A DNA stretch of 64,000 nucleotides from Acetomicrobium thermoterrenum DSM 13490 (GTDB lineage Bacteria; Synergistota; Synergistia; Synergistales; Acetomicrobiaceae). Below are positions 8,839-18,028 of this stretch, one piece after another. The stretch covers positions 1-64,000 of the forward strand of contig NZ_FNPD01000008.1 of assembly GCF_900107215.1 (NCBI RefSeq), in the 5' to 3' direction. The notes under the pieces were generated by a model. It saw only the letters and a program-made list of their open reading frames with translations, made no database searches and had not been told where the DNA came from. Numbering within the stretch: the first letter of the stretch is position 1; every line of letters begins with the position of its first letter. Both the position numbers and the translations under genes were made by a program.

Positions 8839-10401
8839 TTACACCGTGCTCACATACTGCGGAAAGATGTTAATCCCTCTAGCCTCCGCAATTTGGACCA
8901 GTCGATTTACGGCGTTTAAATAGGCCTTTATGCTCGCCTCTATGACGTCGGTGCTCGCTCCTCTTCCTTGGGCCAACACGCCCTTCAATTTCACAACTAC
9001 CACCGCTTCTCCCACTGCATCGGAGCGCTCGCTGACTGCGGAAATCTTGTAGCTGACCAACTCCGGTTCGATGTTTATTATCCTTTTTATCGCCTTGTAA
9101 GCTGCATCAACAGGGCCGTTGCCTGTGGCGGCATCGCTCACAGTCCTTTCGCCGTCGGAAATCACCACGGTAGCAGATCCCCTGCCGCCCGCTCCCACAT
9201 TGACCATGAAATCCCTCAACTCAAAGGTCCTCTTCGTTGCGCCTCCAAGAATTTCGTCCACGACCAAAGCTTCAATATCGCCGTCGCTGACGATGCCCTT
9301 TTTATCGCATAAATCCTTGAATAACACGAAGGCCTTTGCCATCTCTTCTTCGTTTAAATGATATCCGAGGCCTTTTATCCTCTCCGAAAAGGCGTGTCTC
9401 CCGGAATGCTTTCCCAACACCAATTTAGTGTCGGGAGCTCCTACGTCCTGAGGTCTCATGATCTCGTATGTCCTCTTATCGCACAAGACACCGTGCTGGT
9501 GTATTCCTGCCTCATGAGAAAAGGCGTTATCTCCTACGACTGCTTTATTGGGAGGTATGACGAAACCAGTCAATCGCGACACAAGCCTGCTAGTAGGATA
9601 AAGGTGAGTGGTGTTTATGCCTGTCTCGGTTCCAAAGTACTCTTTTCTGGTACGCAGGGCCATGACAATTTCTTCCAGTGAAGCGTTGCCGGCGCGTTCG
9701 CCTATTCCGTTTATTGTGCACTCTACCTGTCTTGCTCCCGCCTTAACTGCCACCAGGGAATTTGCCACGGCCAAGCCCAAGTCATCATGACAGTGAACCG
9801 ACCATATTACATCTTCTCTACCTACGCCCTTCATCACCCTAGAAAAGAAATCTCCAAATTCTTCGGGTATGGCGTATCCCACGGTATCGGGCAAGTTTAA
9901 AGTGGTTGCCCCGCAATCTGCTGCGACCTTAAAGGCTTCTATCAGAAATTCGGGGTCGGACCTGCTGCCATCCTCGGCGGAAAATTCCACGTCGGCAACG
10001 AGGCTTTTGGCATAACCTACAGCGGAACGAATTTCTTCCAACACTTCTTCCCTCGTCATCTTGAGCTTATATTGCATATGGATATCGCTTGTGGCTATGA
10101 ACACGTGAATGCGCGGACGCTCTCCATATTTTACCGCCTCAAAGGCAGCCCTTATATCTTCTCTTCTTGTTCTAGACAATCCTGCTATGATGGGACCTTT
10201 AACCTTTTCAGCTATAAGTCGGACGGCCTCTGCGTCTCCCGGTGAAGCGGCAGGGAAACCGGCTTCTATGATATCTACGCCTAAGGCAGCCAATTGATAG
10301 GCAATGTGAAGCTTTTCCTGCGAATTTAAATTTATTCCCGGCGACTGCTCTCCATCCCTAAGCGTCGTATCGAATACTCTCACACGATCGTCACTCATCA
10401 T
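8839..10401 (-). CDS. leuA: 2-isopropylmalate synthase
   Basis: A 520-residue protein. The catalytic HMGL-like TIM barrel begins [16 protein letters not shown] and carries the metal ligands of [14 protein letters not shown]. The C-terminal LeuA dimer/allosteric domain is from about residue 380 ([21 protein letters not shown]...). It condenses acetyl-CoA with 2-oxoisovalerate. ATG at 10401 is chosen because aggag stands 7 bases upstream; longer upstream starts would overlap the end of ilvC. The C-terminal domain suggests leucine feedback inhibition, adding to transcript attenuation. Confidence 0.93.
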   Translation of the reverse strand: MMSDDRVRVFDTTLRDGEQSPGINLNSQEKLHIAYQLAALGVDIIEAGFPAASPGDAEAVRLIAEKVKGPIIAGLSRTRREDIRAAFEAVKYGERPRIHVFIATSDIHMQYKLKMTREEVLEEIRSAVGYAKSLVADVEFSAEDGSRSDPEFLIEAFKVAADCGATTLNLPDTVGYAIPEEFGDFFSRVMKGVGREDVIWSVHCHDDLGLAVANSLVAVKAGARQVECTINGIGERAGNASLEEIVMALRTRKEYFGTETGINTTHLYPTSRLVSRLTGFVIPPNKAVVGDNAFSHEAGIHQHGVLCDKRTYEIMRPQDVGAPDTKLVLGKHSGRHAFSERIKGLGYHLNEEEMAKAFVLFKDLCDKKGIVSDGDIEALVVDEILGGATKRTFELRDFMVNVGAGGRGSATVVISDGERTVSDAATGNGPVDAAYKAIKRIINIEPELVSYKISAVSERSDAVGEAVVVVKLKGVLAQGRGASTDVIEASIKAYLNAVNRLVQIAEARGINIFPQYVSTV

Positions 10402-10417
10402 TCTACATCTCCTTTTT

Positions 10418-11428
10418 TTAATTTTCCGGAGCTTTTTTGGCATCGAGCCAGGGCATCATCTTTCTAAGTTCAAAGCCGACCCTTTCTATAAGGTGATTTT
10501 TCTCCCTCTGCTGCCAAGCTCTCATTTGAGGCCTGTTGCATTGATTTTCAAGTATCCAGTCTTTAGCAAAGCTGCCCTCTTGAATGTTTTTCAAAAGCTC
10601 CTTCATCGTCTCTCTGACTTTCGAGTCAATGACTTTCTTACCTGCTACCATGTCCCCATATTTGGCCGTATCGCTCACCGAATAGCGCATCCAAGACAGC
10701 CCGCCCTCATACATCATGTCCACTATCAGCTTAAGCTCGTTCAAACATTCGAAATAAGCAATTTCCGGCTGATATCCGGCCTCGACCAGGGTATCGAAAC
10801 CTGCTTTGACCAACTCCGTCACTCCACCGCAGAGGACAGCCTGTTCTCCAAATAGATCCGTTTCCGTCTCCTCGGCAAAAGTTGTCTCAATCAAACCTGC
10901 TCGTCCGCAACCTAAAGCACAGGCATAAGCTAAAGCCATCTCTCTGGCCGAACCCGACGCATTCTGATGAACTGCAAATAGCGCAGGAACGCCCTTTCCT
11001 TCCTGATAGGTTCTACGCAGCAGATGCCCAGGGCTTTTGGGAGCGACCATGAAGACGTCTACGGTGGAAGGGGGTATGATCTGATGAAAATGAATGGTAA
11101 AACCGTGGGCGAAAACCAGCGCTGCTCCATCTTTTAGGACAGGAGCCACTTGTTCTTCGTAGATTTTAGCCTGGATGTGATCGGGAACGAGAAAGACGAC
11201 CAGGTCGCTCATGGCCACCGCCTCTTTTACATCCCGCACCTCCAAGCCATCCTGGCGTGCCCTTTCTATAGAAGAACTCCCTTTGTGAAGACCAACCACT
11301 ACGCTCAGACCACTGTCCCGCAAGTTCTGCGCATGGGCATGGCCTTGACTTCCGTAACCCAATACTGCGACCTTTTTATTAGCCAAAACTTTTATGTCAG
11401 CATCTCCGTCATAATAAACCCTTGCCAT
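10418..11428 (-). CDS. ilvC: Ketol-acid reductoisomerase
   Basis: This 336-residue class I enzyme has the NADPH-binding motif [17 protein letters not shown] near residue 24, the loop [10 protein letters not shown] and the knotted C-terminal metal-binding domain ([27 protein letters not shown]...). It isomerises and reduces acetolactate or acetohydroxybutyrate. It lies between ilvN and leuA in the same operon. The start at 11428 follows a good aggaggaat site. Loop residues Ser-Ser-Ser suggest NADPH preference, as is usual. Confidence 0.95.
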   Translation of the reverse strand: MARVYYDGDADIKVLANKKVAVLGYGSQGHAHAQNLRDSGLSVVVGLHKGSSSIERARQDGLEVRDVKEAVAMSDLVVFLVPDHIQAKIYEEQVAPVLKDGAALVFAHGFTIHFHQIIPPSTVDVFMVAPKSPGHLLRRTYQEGKGVPALFAVHQNASGSAREMALAYACALGCGRAGLIETTFAEETETDLFGEQAVLCGGVTELVKAGFDTLVEAGYQPEIAYFECLNELKLIVDMMYEGGLSWMRYSVSDTAKYGDMVAGKKVIDSKVRETMKELLKNIQEGSFAKDWILENQCNRPQMRAWQQREKNHLIERVGFELRKMMPWLDAKKAPEN

Positions 11429-11463
11429 ATTCTATTCCTCCTTAATATTAGTCGTGCAAAATT

Positions 11464-11991
11464 TTATGCTAGTTTCAATTCATACTCTTCGCATCGGCCT
11501 GAAACTTTGTCTTCAAATCCTACGCGCTGCATTGCCACGGCTCCGCTTGAAGCTACTTCCAAAATCCCGAAAGGCCTCATGGCAGACAAGAAGGCTTCAA
11601 CCTTGCCCTTGTCTCCGGTGACCTCGAAGACCAAGGCATCTCCGCCCACATCTACAGCTTTTCCTCGAAAGGCTTCGGCCGTTTGAAGGACATGAGGCCT
11701 GATCTCCAATGGAGCCGAAACTTTGATCAACATGATCCAACGTTCCACATAGGGAGCCTGACTCAAATTTCTCACCTCCACTATCTCTATTAATTTATCC
11801 AGCTGCTTCACAATCTGGTCGACAACCCTTTCGTCGCCTTCTACAACCATGGTAAATCGAGAAAATCCCTCGATATGGCTATGACCCACGCTTAAGCTCT
11901 CCACGTTGTATCCTCTTCGTGCTATTAGGGCTGCTATGCGAGAAAGCACTCCGGGATTGTCCTCAGCTAATACTCCTATAACATATTTCAC
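11464..11991 (-). CDS. ilvN: Acetolactate synthase, small (regulatory) subunit
   Basis: The protein of about 175 residues contains an N-terminal ACT domain (VLAEDNPGVLSRIAALIARRGYN) and the ALS_ss C-terminal domain. It binds valine and confers feedback control on IlvB. GTG at 11991 is the start: aaggaggtgat stands just before it, whereas the in-frame ATG at 12009 lies upstream of that site. It is the first structural gene after the attenuator. The catalytic partner IlvB is encoded four genes later, an unusual separation of subunits. Confidence 0.92.
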   Translation of the reverse strand: MKYVIGVLAEDNPGVLSRIAALIARRGYNVESLSVGHSHIEGFSRFTMVVEGDERVVDQIVKQLDKLIEIVEVRNLSQAPYVERWIMLIKVSAPLEIRPHVLQTAEAFRGKAVDVGGDALVFEVTGDKGKVEAFLSAMRPFGILEVASSGAVAMQRVGFEDKVSGRCEEYELKLA

Positions 11992-12009
11992 AATTATCAC
12001 CTCCTTCAT

Positions 12010-12059
12010 AAAAAAATAAAAAGGTCGGGACCCCTGTAACGCTTACGGGTCCCGACCTT
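12010..12059 (-). terminator. Attenuator terminator of the ilv-leu operon
   Basis: On the minus strand, aaggtcgggaccc pairs with gggtcccgacctt across a short loop, followed by a U-rich tract (tttattttttt at 12020-12010), directly before the ilvN ribosome binding site. The leader segment cgggtccc (12104-12097) can pair with gggacccg of the terminator's first arm, providing an antiterminator. Together with the leader peptide upstream this is a complete transcription attenuator. Confidence 0.9.
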
Positions 12060-12082
12060 GGAAGCTAAGGGTAATAAGAGCC

Positions 12083-12169
12083 CTATGCTCCGGGAGGGGA
12101 CCCGCAGCTTATAATTATTAGAACTAGCACTAGGACCAATTCCATGCATACTACGCCTTGGTGTAACAT
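12083..12169 (-). CDS. ilvL: Branched-chain amino acid leader peptide (ilvL-type)
   Basis: A 28-residue open frame starts at ATG 12169 behind a strong aaggagggg site (8-base spacing) and ends at TAG 12085-12083. Its middle reads E-L-V-L-V-L-V-L-I-I-I-S, a run of Leu, Val and Ile codons exactly as in regulatory leader peptides. The control codons end just before the segment that competes with the terminator stem (12097-12104), so a ribosome stalled for lack of charged tRNA would favour antitermination. It lies 38 bases downstream of a consensus promoter. The symbol is by function; I see no sequence identity with enteric ilvL beyond composition. Confidence 0.9.
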   Translation of the reverse strand: MLHQGVVCMELVLVLVLIIISCGSPPGA

Positions 12170-12206
12170 CTGCGTTTCCCCTCCTTCTAGCGGTAAATTT
12201 CCGATC

Positions 12207-12235
12207 ATTCTAATTTGATCGCAGAGACATGTCAA
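12207..12235 (-). promoter_or_regulatory. Promoter of the ilv-leu operon
   Basis: On the minus strand, TTGACA (12235-12230) and TAGAAT (12212-12207) are separated by 17 bases. Transcription would begin near 12200, about 30 bases before the leader peptide ATG. No other good promoter is seen between mrp and ilvN. Confidence 0.8.
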
Positions 12236-12285
12236 GCAAATAAAATTAACTTGCAATTCAGAATATTTAGGAGCCGCGTCCGTCG

Positions 12286-13065
12286 CTACTTAATTGTTGC
12301 GATAGCTAAAAGACTCTGCATCACCTCCGCGTTATCGTAGGTTTCAAGCTTGCCTTCATCTCCAAGTTTGGCAATTGACGGATCTATGGGCAGTTTGGCC
12401 AAAATAGGGATGTTATGTTCTTCCAACTCTTCCGAGTGGCTAGAACCGAAGGGCTCCCACGCCTGATGACAGTAAGGACATATGGCATAACTCATATTTT
12501 CCACTGCACCTAAAACTGGTATGGACAACATGTTAGCCATGTTCACTGCCTTAATTACAACCATGGCCGAAAGGGACTGGGGTGATGTGACAGCCAAAAA
12601 ACCATCTAAAGGCAATAGTTGCATGATCGTGAGGGGGGCATCAGAAGTGCCAGGTGGCAAGTCTACCAACAGATAGTCAATCTCTCCCCACGTCACATCT
12701 TCCCAAAATTGCTTTATAACGTTTGCTACAAGGGGTCCTCTCCATATCACAGGTTTGTAAGGATCATCTAAGAGAAGATTTATGGACATTACGCGGATCC
12801 CAAGATTTGGCGAAACCGGTGGAATTAAGCTGGAAAAAGCAGCCTTAGGCATTCCATCCACCCCTAAAAGTTTTGGAATGGATGGCCCTGTGAGGTCTGC
12901 GTCCAGAATACCTACCTTAAATCCTTGTCGCTGTAAAGCTACAGCTAACAGAGCAGTAACAGAGCTTTTTCCAACGCCCCCTTTGCCACTTCCTATAGCT
13001 AATACATGATCCACTCCCACTTTCTTGGCTTTGGCGATTGGCGCACTATCGTGGTCTTCATTCAT
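12286..13065 (-). CDS. mrp: Mrp/NBP35-family iron-sulfur carrier ATPase
   Basis: A 259-residue P-loop protein with the deviant Walker A GSGKGGVGKSSVTALLA near residue 25, Walker A' ILDADLTGPSIP, and a C-terminal CPYC motif (ENMSYAICPYCHQAW) that bridges a [4Fe-4S] cluster in the dimer. It is expected to carry and deliver Fe-S clusters in the cytosol. ATG at 13065 follows aaggaggg with 7-base spacing. Its promoter is overlapped by a Fur-like box, which fits an iron-responsive Fe-S function. It is monocistronic: the ilv promoter starts just after its stop. Confidence 0.88.
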   Translation of the reverse strand: MNEDHDSAPIAKAKKVGVDHVLAIGSGKGGVGKSSVTALLAVALQRQGFKVGILDADLTGPSIPKLLGVDGMPKAAFSSLIPPVSPNLGIRVMSINLLLDDPYKPVIWRGPLVANVIKQFWEDVTWGEIDYLLVDLPPGTSDAPLTIMQLLPLDGFLAVTSPQSLSAMVVIKAVNMANMLSIPVLGAVENMSYAICPYCHQAWEPFGSSHSEELEEHNIPILAKLPIDPSIAKLGDEGKLETYDNAEVMQSLLAIATIK

Positions 13066-13178
13066 AACAAATCCCTCCTTCGTTCCCAATTGATTATCCT
13101 GATCCAAACATACATGACTCTCTGTGAGGAAAAAACACAAGAAATTCCTTTTCGTTCCTCGTAAAGCAAACGCTGTAT

Positions 13179-13210
13179 ATTATACTTTATAGATAATGAA
13201 TATCAATATC
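13179..13210 (-). promoter_or_regulatory. mrp promoter with overlapping Fur-like operator
   Basis: On the minus strand, TTGATA (13206-13201), 16 bases, then TATAAT (13184-13179). The plus-strand sequence 13192-13210, GATAATGAATATCAATATC, matches the classical 19-bp Fur box at 16 of 19 positions and covers the -35 element and spacer. A short tatatc repeat follows (13207-13224). Iron control is inferred; a Fur-family gene lies at 28934-29458. Confidence 0.6.
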
Positions 13211-13308
13211 TATATCTATATCTATAATACCGAGCGAAGGAACTATTCTTTTGGATTCTCATCACCGGTAAGTTTTCGCACTAACTATTGAATAGAGCCT
13301 CCCATATA

Positions 13309-13336
13309 TTGACATAGCAACTCTTCTTGATAAAAT
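13309..13336 (+). promoter_or_regulatory. Promoter of the 13425-15778 gene pair
   Basis: TTGACA (13309-13314) and TAAAAT (13331-13336) are 16 bases apart. Just after the -10 lies TGAGTATCAATTTCA (13343-13357), which matches the 7-1-7 Fur consensus at 10 of 14 informative positions and occupies the same place relative to the promoter as the perfect Fur box at 27051. The operator call is weak; the promoter call is good. Confidence 0.6.
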
Positions 13337-13424
13337 CATAAATGAGTATCAATTTCAATATACTTAAAGTTAAGGAAATAACGCAAAGAGATTCGTCAAC
13401 CAAAGAATAGGAGGTGTAACAGAA

Positions 13425-15215
13425 ATGCAAAAGGAGATAGGTTCAGCAATTATGGCGGCAAATACCTTCGTCGAAAATGAGACCAGCGATCGTCTTGAAG
13501 CACTCACGAGAGGACATGGAATGCTCAATCTTGCTGTGTATAGTGTAGCTAACGTAGTAGTCAAAGAAATCCTTCAGGGGCGCAGCATAAAGCTTTCAGA
13601 CGCTAATATGGAATATCTACCAGTGGATGCAATAGTAGAAGCTGGGATAAAAGCGGCCAAAGAGGCTGGTGCCGATGCAGCAAACGCTGCCCTCATTGTT
13701 GCAGCGTTCTTAAATCTCATGGGAACAGCGTCGAGAGCCGGAGTCCCGGCTGGGAACAGAAAGCTTGGTTCGTTGGCCAGGATTAAGGCCGGTGCATGCA
13801 GAGCCGGTGTTCAAGCAATACCCACTTCTAAGCTAACTAACAAAGTTTCAGGCTTTCCTGCAGTTAAAGCAATTTACGAAGCTATTGACAAGGGCGAGAT
13901 ATGTCGTTTTAGCGGAGAAGTTGTCCCTCCCTTCGTAGCAGGTGGAGCCGTTTATGGTCATAGCGTTTTAGGAGAGGATATGATTTACGTTGATCTAGCT
14001 AAAAAGGGGACGAAGGTAGGAGTGGAGGCCATGTTTAGAGCATACCAAGGTGTTGGCATCAACCCTAATCCATGGCTTTCGGCTGCAATCGCAGCAGCAG
14101 CTGTTCTAGAAATAGTTAATCCGGATGGAATGATAGGTCAAGAATATGGCGAATTTTTTGTCCAGGGAACAGGATATCTTGTCGGCAAGGGCGCTGCAGA
14201 AGCGGCCGGACTTCCCCCAAAGCTTCATATGCGCGGAACAGGGAAGGAATACGACACAGCGACGTTAATTGGAGATATGGGAATGATCTTGAAGGATGTT
14301 GGAGCACCCACCGTTGTCGGAATGATGACCCTTAACGAGATGATAGCGATCTTTCAGGAAGGTCCCATGATTGGCGCAGGATTTGGAGCAGGTCCCGTTA
14401 ACCCCCCGCTTGCTCATCTTGTAGCTGACTCCATATGTGCTTCCATGAAGCTCCTTGAGACTGGCGGAGATGTCGAGGCAACTGCGGACATGATACGTGA
14501 CATGAAGCTTAATGAATGGATCGATCCAGAGATTGCCGCAGCTTCGGCAAATATGGTAGCTCACAAAGCAGAGCAACTCACGCGCGGCCCGGTTACAGAA
14601 GCAGTCATTAAGGGAACCCAGGGAATTCGTTACAACATGGAGTACCGCATAGCCAAGTACACATGGGATGGCCTCAAGGCAGGCAAGACCCTTGAAGAAA
14701 TATGCCACGACATAGATCTCAAGAGGCTAACGAAGGTTGAGGAACGTTCGAGCATGATATTCAGCAACTTTTTCAATCGAAAGATATCGATTAAGTTCAA
14801 CAAGCTAAAGGGGGGAGCCCGCAGAGACCATCCTTTCGCTCAAACCTTCTGGGGGTTCGATGCCGATATAGATGCAGTTGTCACGGTAGATGGCAAGGAG
14901 TTTAAGATTGAAGGTTTATCTCATAAAGTAACGCCGGATGTTGTGCTTAATCAAAGAACCGAGTGGACCATCCCCATAACTGTAGCATCAGCAGTGGCTC
15001 AGGAGTTAATGTACATTGGTTGCTGCACTGTCAATGCGGTCATACCTGCTGCTGTAGCTGCCGCTTCTGGCAAATTGGATCCAAAAGATGCTGCTAAACG
15101 AGCTGTAAAAGGAGCCAACATCACAAACGCTATACCTGGAGCCGAAGAGAAGGCCTATAAAGTGGGCCAGCTTGCAGTGCGTTTAGCGAAAGATATGCAA
15201 GATGTAGTTGATTAG
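13425..15215 (+). CDS. Large conserved-looking protein of unknown function
   Basis: 596 residues, start ATG at 13425 behind aggaggtgt. I do not recognise the family. It is soluble, rich in Ala and Gly, with no signal peptide or clear membrane helix. Notable segments are [29 protein letters not shown] near residue 105, a Gly/Ala helix stretch ([12 protein letters not shown]) near 220, [15 protein letters not shown] near 320, and a C-terminal [20 protein letters not shown] with a Cys pair near 530. It is 29 bases upstream of, and presumably co-transcribed with, a LarC C-terminal-like gene. That suggests, as inference only, a role with a metal or organometallic cofactor. The promoter carries a weak Fur-like site. 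Confidence 0.7.
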   Translation: MQKEIGSAIMAANTFVENETSDRLEALTRGHGMLNLAVYSVANVVVKEILQGRSIKLSDANMEYLPVDAIVEAGIKAAKEAGADAANAALIVAAFLNLMGTASRAGVPAGNRKLGSLARIKAGACRAGVQAIPTSKLTNKVSGFPAVKAIYEAIDKGEICRFSGEVVPPFVAGGAVYGHSVLGEDMIYVDLAKKGTKVGVEAMFRAYQGVGINPNPWLSAAIAAAAVLEIVNPDGMIGQEYGEFFVQGTGYLVGKGAAEAAGLPPKLHMRGTGKEYDTATLIGDMGMILKDVGAPTVVGMMTLNEMIAIFQEGPMIGAGFGAGPVNPPLAHLVADSICASMKLLETGGDVEATADMIRDMKLNEWIDPEIAAASANMVAHKAEQLTRGPVTEAVIKGTQGIRYNMEYRIAKYTWDGLKAGKTLEEICHDIDLKRLTKVEERSSMIFSNFFNRKISIKFNKLKGGARRDHPFAQTFWGFDADIDAVVTVDGKEFKIEGLSHKVTPDVVLNQRTEWTIPITVASAVAQELMYIGCCTVNAVIPAAVAAASGKLDPKDAAKRAVKGANITNAIPGAEEKAYKVGQLAVRLAKDMQDVVD

Positions 15216-15244
15216 GTAAAAAACAGCGAAGAAAGGGGATAACA

Positions 15245-15778
15245 ATGCTCCTGATAGTTAACGTGGATAGCATAACAGGGGAGGCATTACCTTATCTGAT
15301 CGATGGGTTGATGGCTCGCGGTGCCTCAAGCGTTCACGCTATACCAGCCATTACGAAAAAAGGAAGAAGCGAATATATTTTTTTAATCGACTTGCCCAAA
15401 TCACAGCTTGAAGGCATAAGATCTTTTTTATCAATTGAGCTGGACACATTGGGCATGAGAGCTATAGAGCCCGAACATATCCCCTTTCACCCCATCCGCA
15501 ACGGTATTGTGCGAATGGAATTTCCAAATGGGGAGGGCGATGTCATCAATGTTAATGTGAAGATTTTAGCTGGAACCAATGAAGAGATTCTTCAATGCAA
15601 AGCCGAATATGAGGATTTGAAAGCAGCACTAAATAAAATAAATAGGAATAACAAGCACGTATTCTCCTTTAAAGTCCTCAAAGCAGCAGTTGAATTGGCT
15701 GTAATGAGCAAAACACAAGTCAATGTATATGGGTATGTGTTCAATTTCGAGGAACCCTACTTTCCCCCATCACATTAA
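15245..15778 (+). CDS. LarC C-terminal-like protein (DUF111 part only)
   Basis: 177 residues. The N-terminal pattern NVDSITGEALPYLIDGLMARGASSVHAIPAITKKGR resembles the start of the C-terminal half of LarC, the nickel-insertion cyclometallase that finishes the nickel-pincer cofactor (family pattern N-x-D-D-M-T-G-E-x-L, then KKxRP). The next segment (SFLSIELDTLGMRAIEPEHIPF) follows the same layout. Full LarC is about 400 residues, so this is a stand-alone half. The first Asp-Asp is Asp-Ser here, so catalysis may be changed. No larA, larB or larE is seen nearby. Good ribosome site (aaagggg); 29 bases after the large unknown gene. Confidence 0.6.
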   Translation: MLLIVNVDSITGEALPYLIDGLMARGASSVHAIPAITKKGRSEYIFLIDLPKSQLEGIRSFLSIELDTLGMRAIEPEHIPFHPIRNGIVRMEFPNGEGDVINVNVKILAGTNEEILQCKAEYEDLKAALNKINRNNKHVFSFKVLKAAVELAVMSKTQVNVYGYVFNFEEPYFPPSH

Positions 15779-15899
15779 GCAAATTAGGAACATAAAGAAC
15801 AATATACATTACAGCTATAAGATTGTATGTGTGGAATAGCTTGCATATTACCCTTGGGGGGTATATATCGGCGGAGGGCCGGGTGGACGCATCTCCTAT

Positions 15900-17300
15900 A
15901 TGGCTTTGCGAATGATGGGCGAGGACAACGTGAAGATAGTTATGAATGAAGAACCAACGATCATCTGTAGCTTACCATATGGGGTTGGCAGAAGGCTCGT
16001 ACCCCAAGGCCCTGAAGCACTGGTGGTAGACCTTTCCAAGGGTGGGCGCCTGCCCAAAGATATGCCGAAAGATGTCGTGCATGGCGTCGTGAAAGAACTT
16101 GATATAGCTTCCAAAAAAGCTTATATGGAAGAGGCTGATGGGCAGGTCGAGATTTCCTTTGAAAAGCTCATTTTAGCCACCGGCGCCGTCCCATGGATTC
16201 CTCCTGTATCAGGTGTTTTGCGGGAAGGCTCGTCACCTGTAACATCTGATGGCAAAGACACATGGGTTATGTATGGAAATGAACTTGTCGAGAAATCCAG
16301 GTTGGCGCCCAACGTCTATGTCATCAGGGGAGCAGATGACGCTCGAAGACTTGATAAGTTCGCCTCTCGCGGCAAAAGCGTGGTTGTAGTGGGAAGCGGT
16401 GCCATTGGACTGGAAATGACAGAAGCCCTCCACGATCGCGGACTTAAAGTCCATATTGTCGAGGTATTGCCGCATTTGAGCGTGGCCTTGGACGCAGATA
16501 TGGCATCTTTGATTGAAAAGCGTGCGCTCGAGCGGGGCGTTAAAGCCTATACCGGCGTGAGTGTGACTGACGTAACACCCGAAGGTGTAGTTTTGTCCGA
16601 TGGCTCCACTATCAAAGCTGATGGTGTGCTCTTCGCTACAGGCGTGCGCCCTAACCTAGCATTAGCTAAAGCTTGCGGGCTCAAAATGGAGCGGGGAATC
16701 GTGGTCGACTCTCACATGAGGACATCTCATCCCGATGTCTACGCCGTGGGGGATGCCGTACAGGTCGTTGATGCACCCACTGGCAGGTCGATGTTGCCCC
16801 TAATAGGCACCCTTGCCATGCGACAAGGGTTGGTTGCGGCGTCAAACATTACAGGTATGCCTGCAGAGCTTCCGCCCGTTACAATATGGGGAGTTAGCTC
16901 ATTCTTTGACCTGCATTGGGCCAGCGTAGGGTGGAGCGAAGAGGCGGCAAACAAAGCAGGGATCCCTGTAAAGACGATCGTCCTTCCTGTTAGAACGAGG
17001 GATAATGCTATGCCTTTGGGGAAAGACGGTTATTGGAAGGTCGTTATCTCGAAAGAAAAAGCTGCTGGTTTAAAAGAAGGGCAAATAATCGGTTTTCAAG
17101 TTGTGATCGAAGGCGATCCCGTGATCAACTTGAGCGAGCGTTTTTTGGACATCATTACCGCGAAGGAAAGCATATCAGAGATTTTGCGCCACTACTTTGC
17201 TCATTGTCCTTCGCAAAACGCCGTGGACGACCCCTACCTCGCGCTATTCTTTAATTATCAGGCAACCCTTGCCTCCAAATCCAGGCCACGGCCTATATAG
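15900..17300 (+). CDS. FAD-dependent NAD(P)-disulfide oxidoreductase (NADH oxidase/CoA-disulfide reductase type), damaged start
   Basis: The frame is open from 15840 and reads YIGGGPGGRISYMALRMMG from 15864, the FAD-binding dinucleotide motif, but no ATG, GTG or TTG precedes that motif in frame. ATG 15900 would remove the FAD site. A run of six G at 15856-15861 lies just upstream; with five G, TTG 15854 would be in frame and give a normal N-terminus. The NAD motif VVVVGSGAIGLEMTEAL is near residue 160, the second FAD motif YAVGDAVQV near 280, and a dimerisation tail follows. Either a sequencing error, a pseudogene, or phase variation. The redox substrate cannot be told. Confidence 0.75.
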   Translation: MALRMMGEDNVKIVMNEEPTIICSLPYGVGRRLVPQGPEALVVDLSKGGRLPKDMPKDVVHGVVKELDIASKKAYMEEADGQVEISFEKLILATGAVPWIPPVSGVLREGSSPVTSDGKDTWVMYGNELVEKSRLAPNVYVIRGADDARRLDKFASRGKSVVVVGSGAIGLEMTEALHDRGLKVHIVEVLPHLSVALDADMASLIEKRALERGVKAYTGVSVTDVTPEGVVLSDGSTIKADGVLFATGVRPNLALAKACGLKMERGIVVDSHMRTSHPDVYAVGDAVQVVDAPTGRSMLPLIGTLAMRQGLVAASNITGMPAELPPVTIWGVSSFFDLHWASVGWSEEAANKAGIPVKTIVLPVRTRDNAMPLGKDGYWKVVISKEKAAGLKEGQIIGFQVVIEGDPVINLSERFLDIITAKESISEILRHYFAHCPSQNAVDDPYLALFFNYQATLASKSRPRPI

Positions 17301-17366
17301 GCTGGGTACGCCAAAGCTAGGTTATAATATATACTACTGGCAATATATTTTTAGGGGTGAAAAGTC

Positions 17367-17579
17367 ATGAAAAGTGGTGCTGAGAAAAAAACACCTGAAT
17401 TTGTATATCGAGATGGCAAACCAGTGGCTGTAATTTTAGATATTAATGAATATCGGGAGCTGTTAGAACGCTTGGAAGACGTGGAAGATCTGAAACTTTT
17501 GGAAGAGATGCGCAAAAAGCCCCTGCATTTTAGGGAATTGGATGAATTTTTGAGAGAATGTCAGAGTGGACGAGTATAG
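17367..17579 (+). CDS. Type II antitoxin, Phd/YefM/RelB-like
   Basis: 70 residues. The core FVYRDGKPVAVILDINEYRELLERLEDVEDLKLLEEM is the Phd/YefM-type DNA-binding and dimer fold followed by a toxin-wrapping helix. Start ATG 17367 behind taggggtga. A TATAAT element at 17323-17328 suggests a local promoter. It overlaps the toxin gene by 14 bases, the usual antitoxin-first arrangement, and probably represses its own operon. Confidence 0.8.
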   Translation: MKSGAEKKTPEFVYRDGKPVAVILDINEYRELLERLEDVEDLKLLEEMRKKPLHFRELDEFLRECQSGRV

Positions 17580-17826
17580 AGTTTACCTGGAACGGGCAGC
17601 CGAACGGGATTTAAAGCGCCTTTCTTCCGAAGATTTTGACCGCATTATCTCTAATATCAGAGCTTTGGCCGAAAATCCAAGACCTGCAGGTTGCCGTAAA
17701 ATAGTGGGGTCAAAGAATGATTGGCGGATCCGTGTCAGAGAATATCGCATAATTTATGAAGTTGACGACGAGAAAAAGGCTGTAATGGTAATGCGGGTAA
17801 GACATCGCAGAGATGCATATCGGTAG
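17566..17826 (+). CDS. Type II toxin, RelE/ParE family
   Basis: 86 residues, GTG start at 17566 inside the antitoxin gene. The sequence YLERAAERDLKRLSSEDFDRI, NPRPAGCRKIVGSKNDWRIRVREYRIIYEVDDE and the closing VRHRRDAYR are typical of RelE-like ribosome-dependent mRNA interferases, with the basic residues (R in WRIRVREYRIIY, and the final RHRR) kept. It likely cleaves mRNA at the ribosome when the antitoxin is degraded. Confidence 0.85.
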   Translation: MDEYRVYLERAAERDLKRLSSEDFDRIISNIRALAENPRPAGCRKIVGSKNDWRIRVREYRIIYEVDDEKKAVMVMRVRHRRDAYR

Positions 17827-18028
17827 TCAACAATAGTATTGGTTCTCTATATTCCTAGGTAGAATTACATATATTCCGTATCATGCTTCGCTAAGGAAAC
17901 CACGAGAAGAAGTTGGATCCATTTGGGTCTGATGCCGCTTGTTGTAATGTCGTAGCAAGCGACATGCATTGCTAATCGGGACTATCCTAGATTTTGCGTA
18001 AAGTTCCAACAGATGCAAAACGAGGCGT

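Noticed and set aside
12010-12285. T-box or amino-acid riboswitch before ilvN
   Set aside because: A leader peptide with control codons and competing hairpins explains the region; no T-box sequence is seen.
13207-13224. Short tatatc tandem repeat as a microsatellite or CRISPR-like repeat
   Set aside because: Only three short units; better read as AT-rich promoter DNA near the Fur-like box.
17827-18028. Possible riboswitch or small RNA between the toxin gene and the importer
   Set aside because: Only a 6-bp stem (atgtcg / cgacat near 17949-17966) is seen, and the flanking genes converge, so no downstream gene would be controlled.
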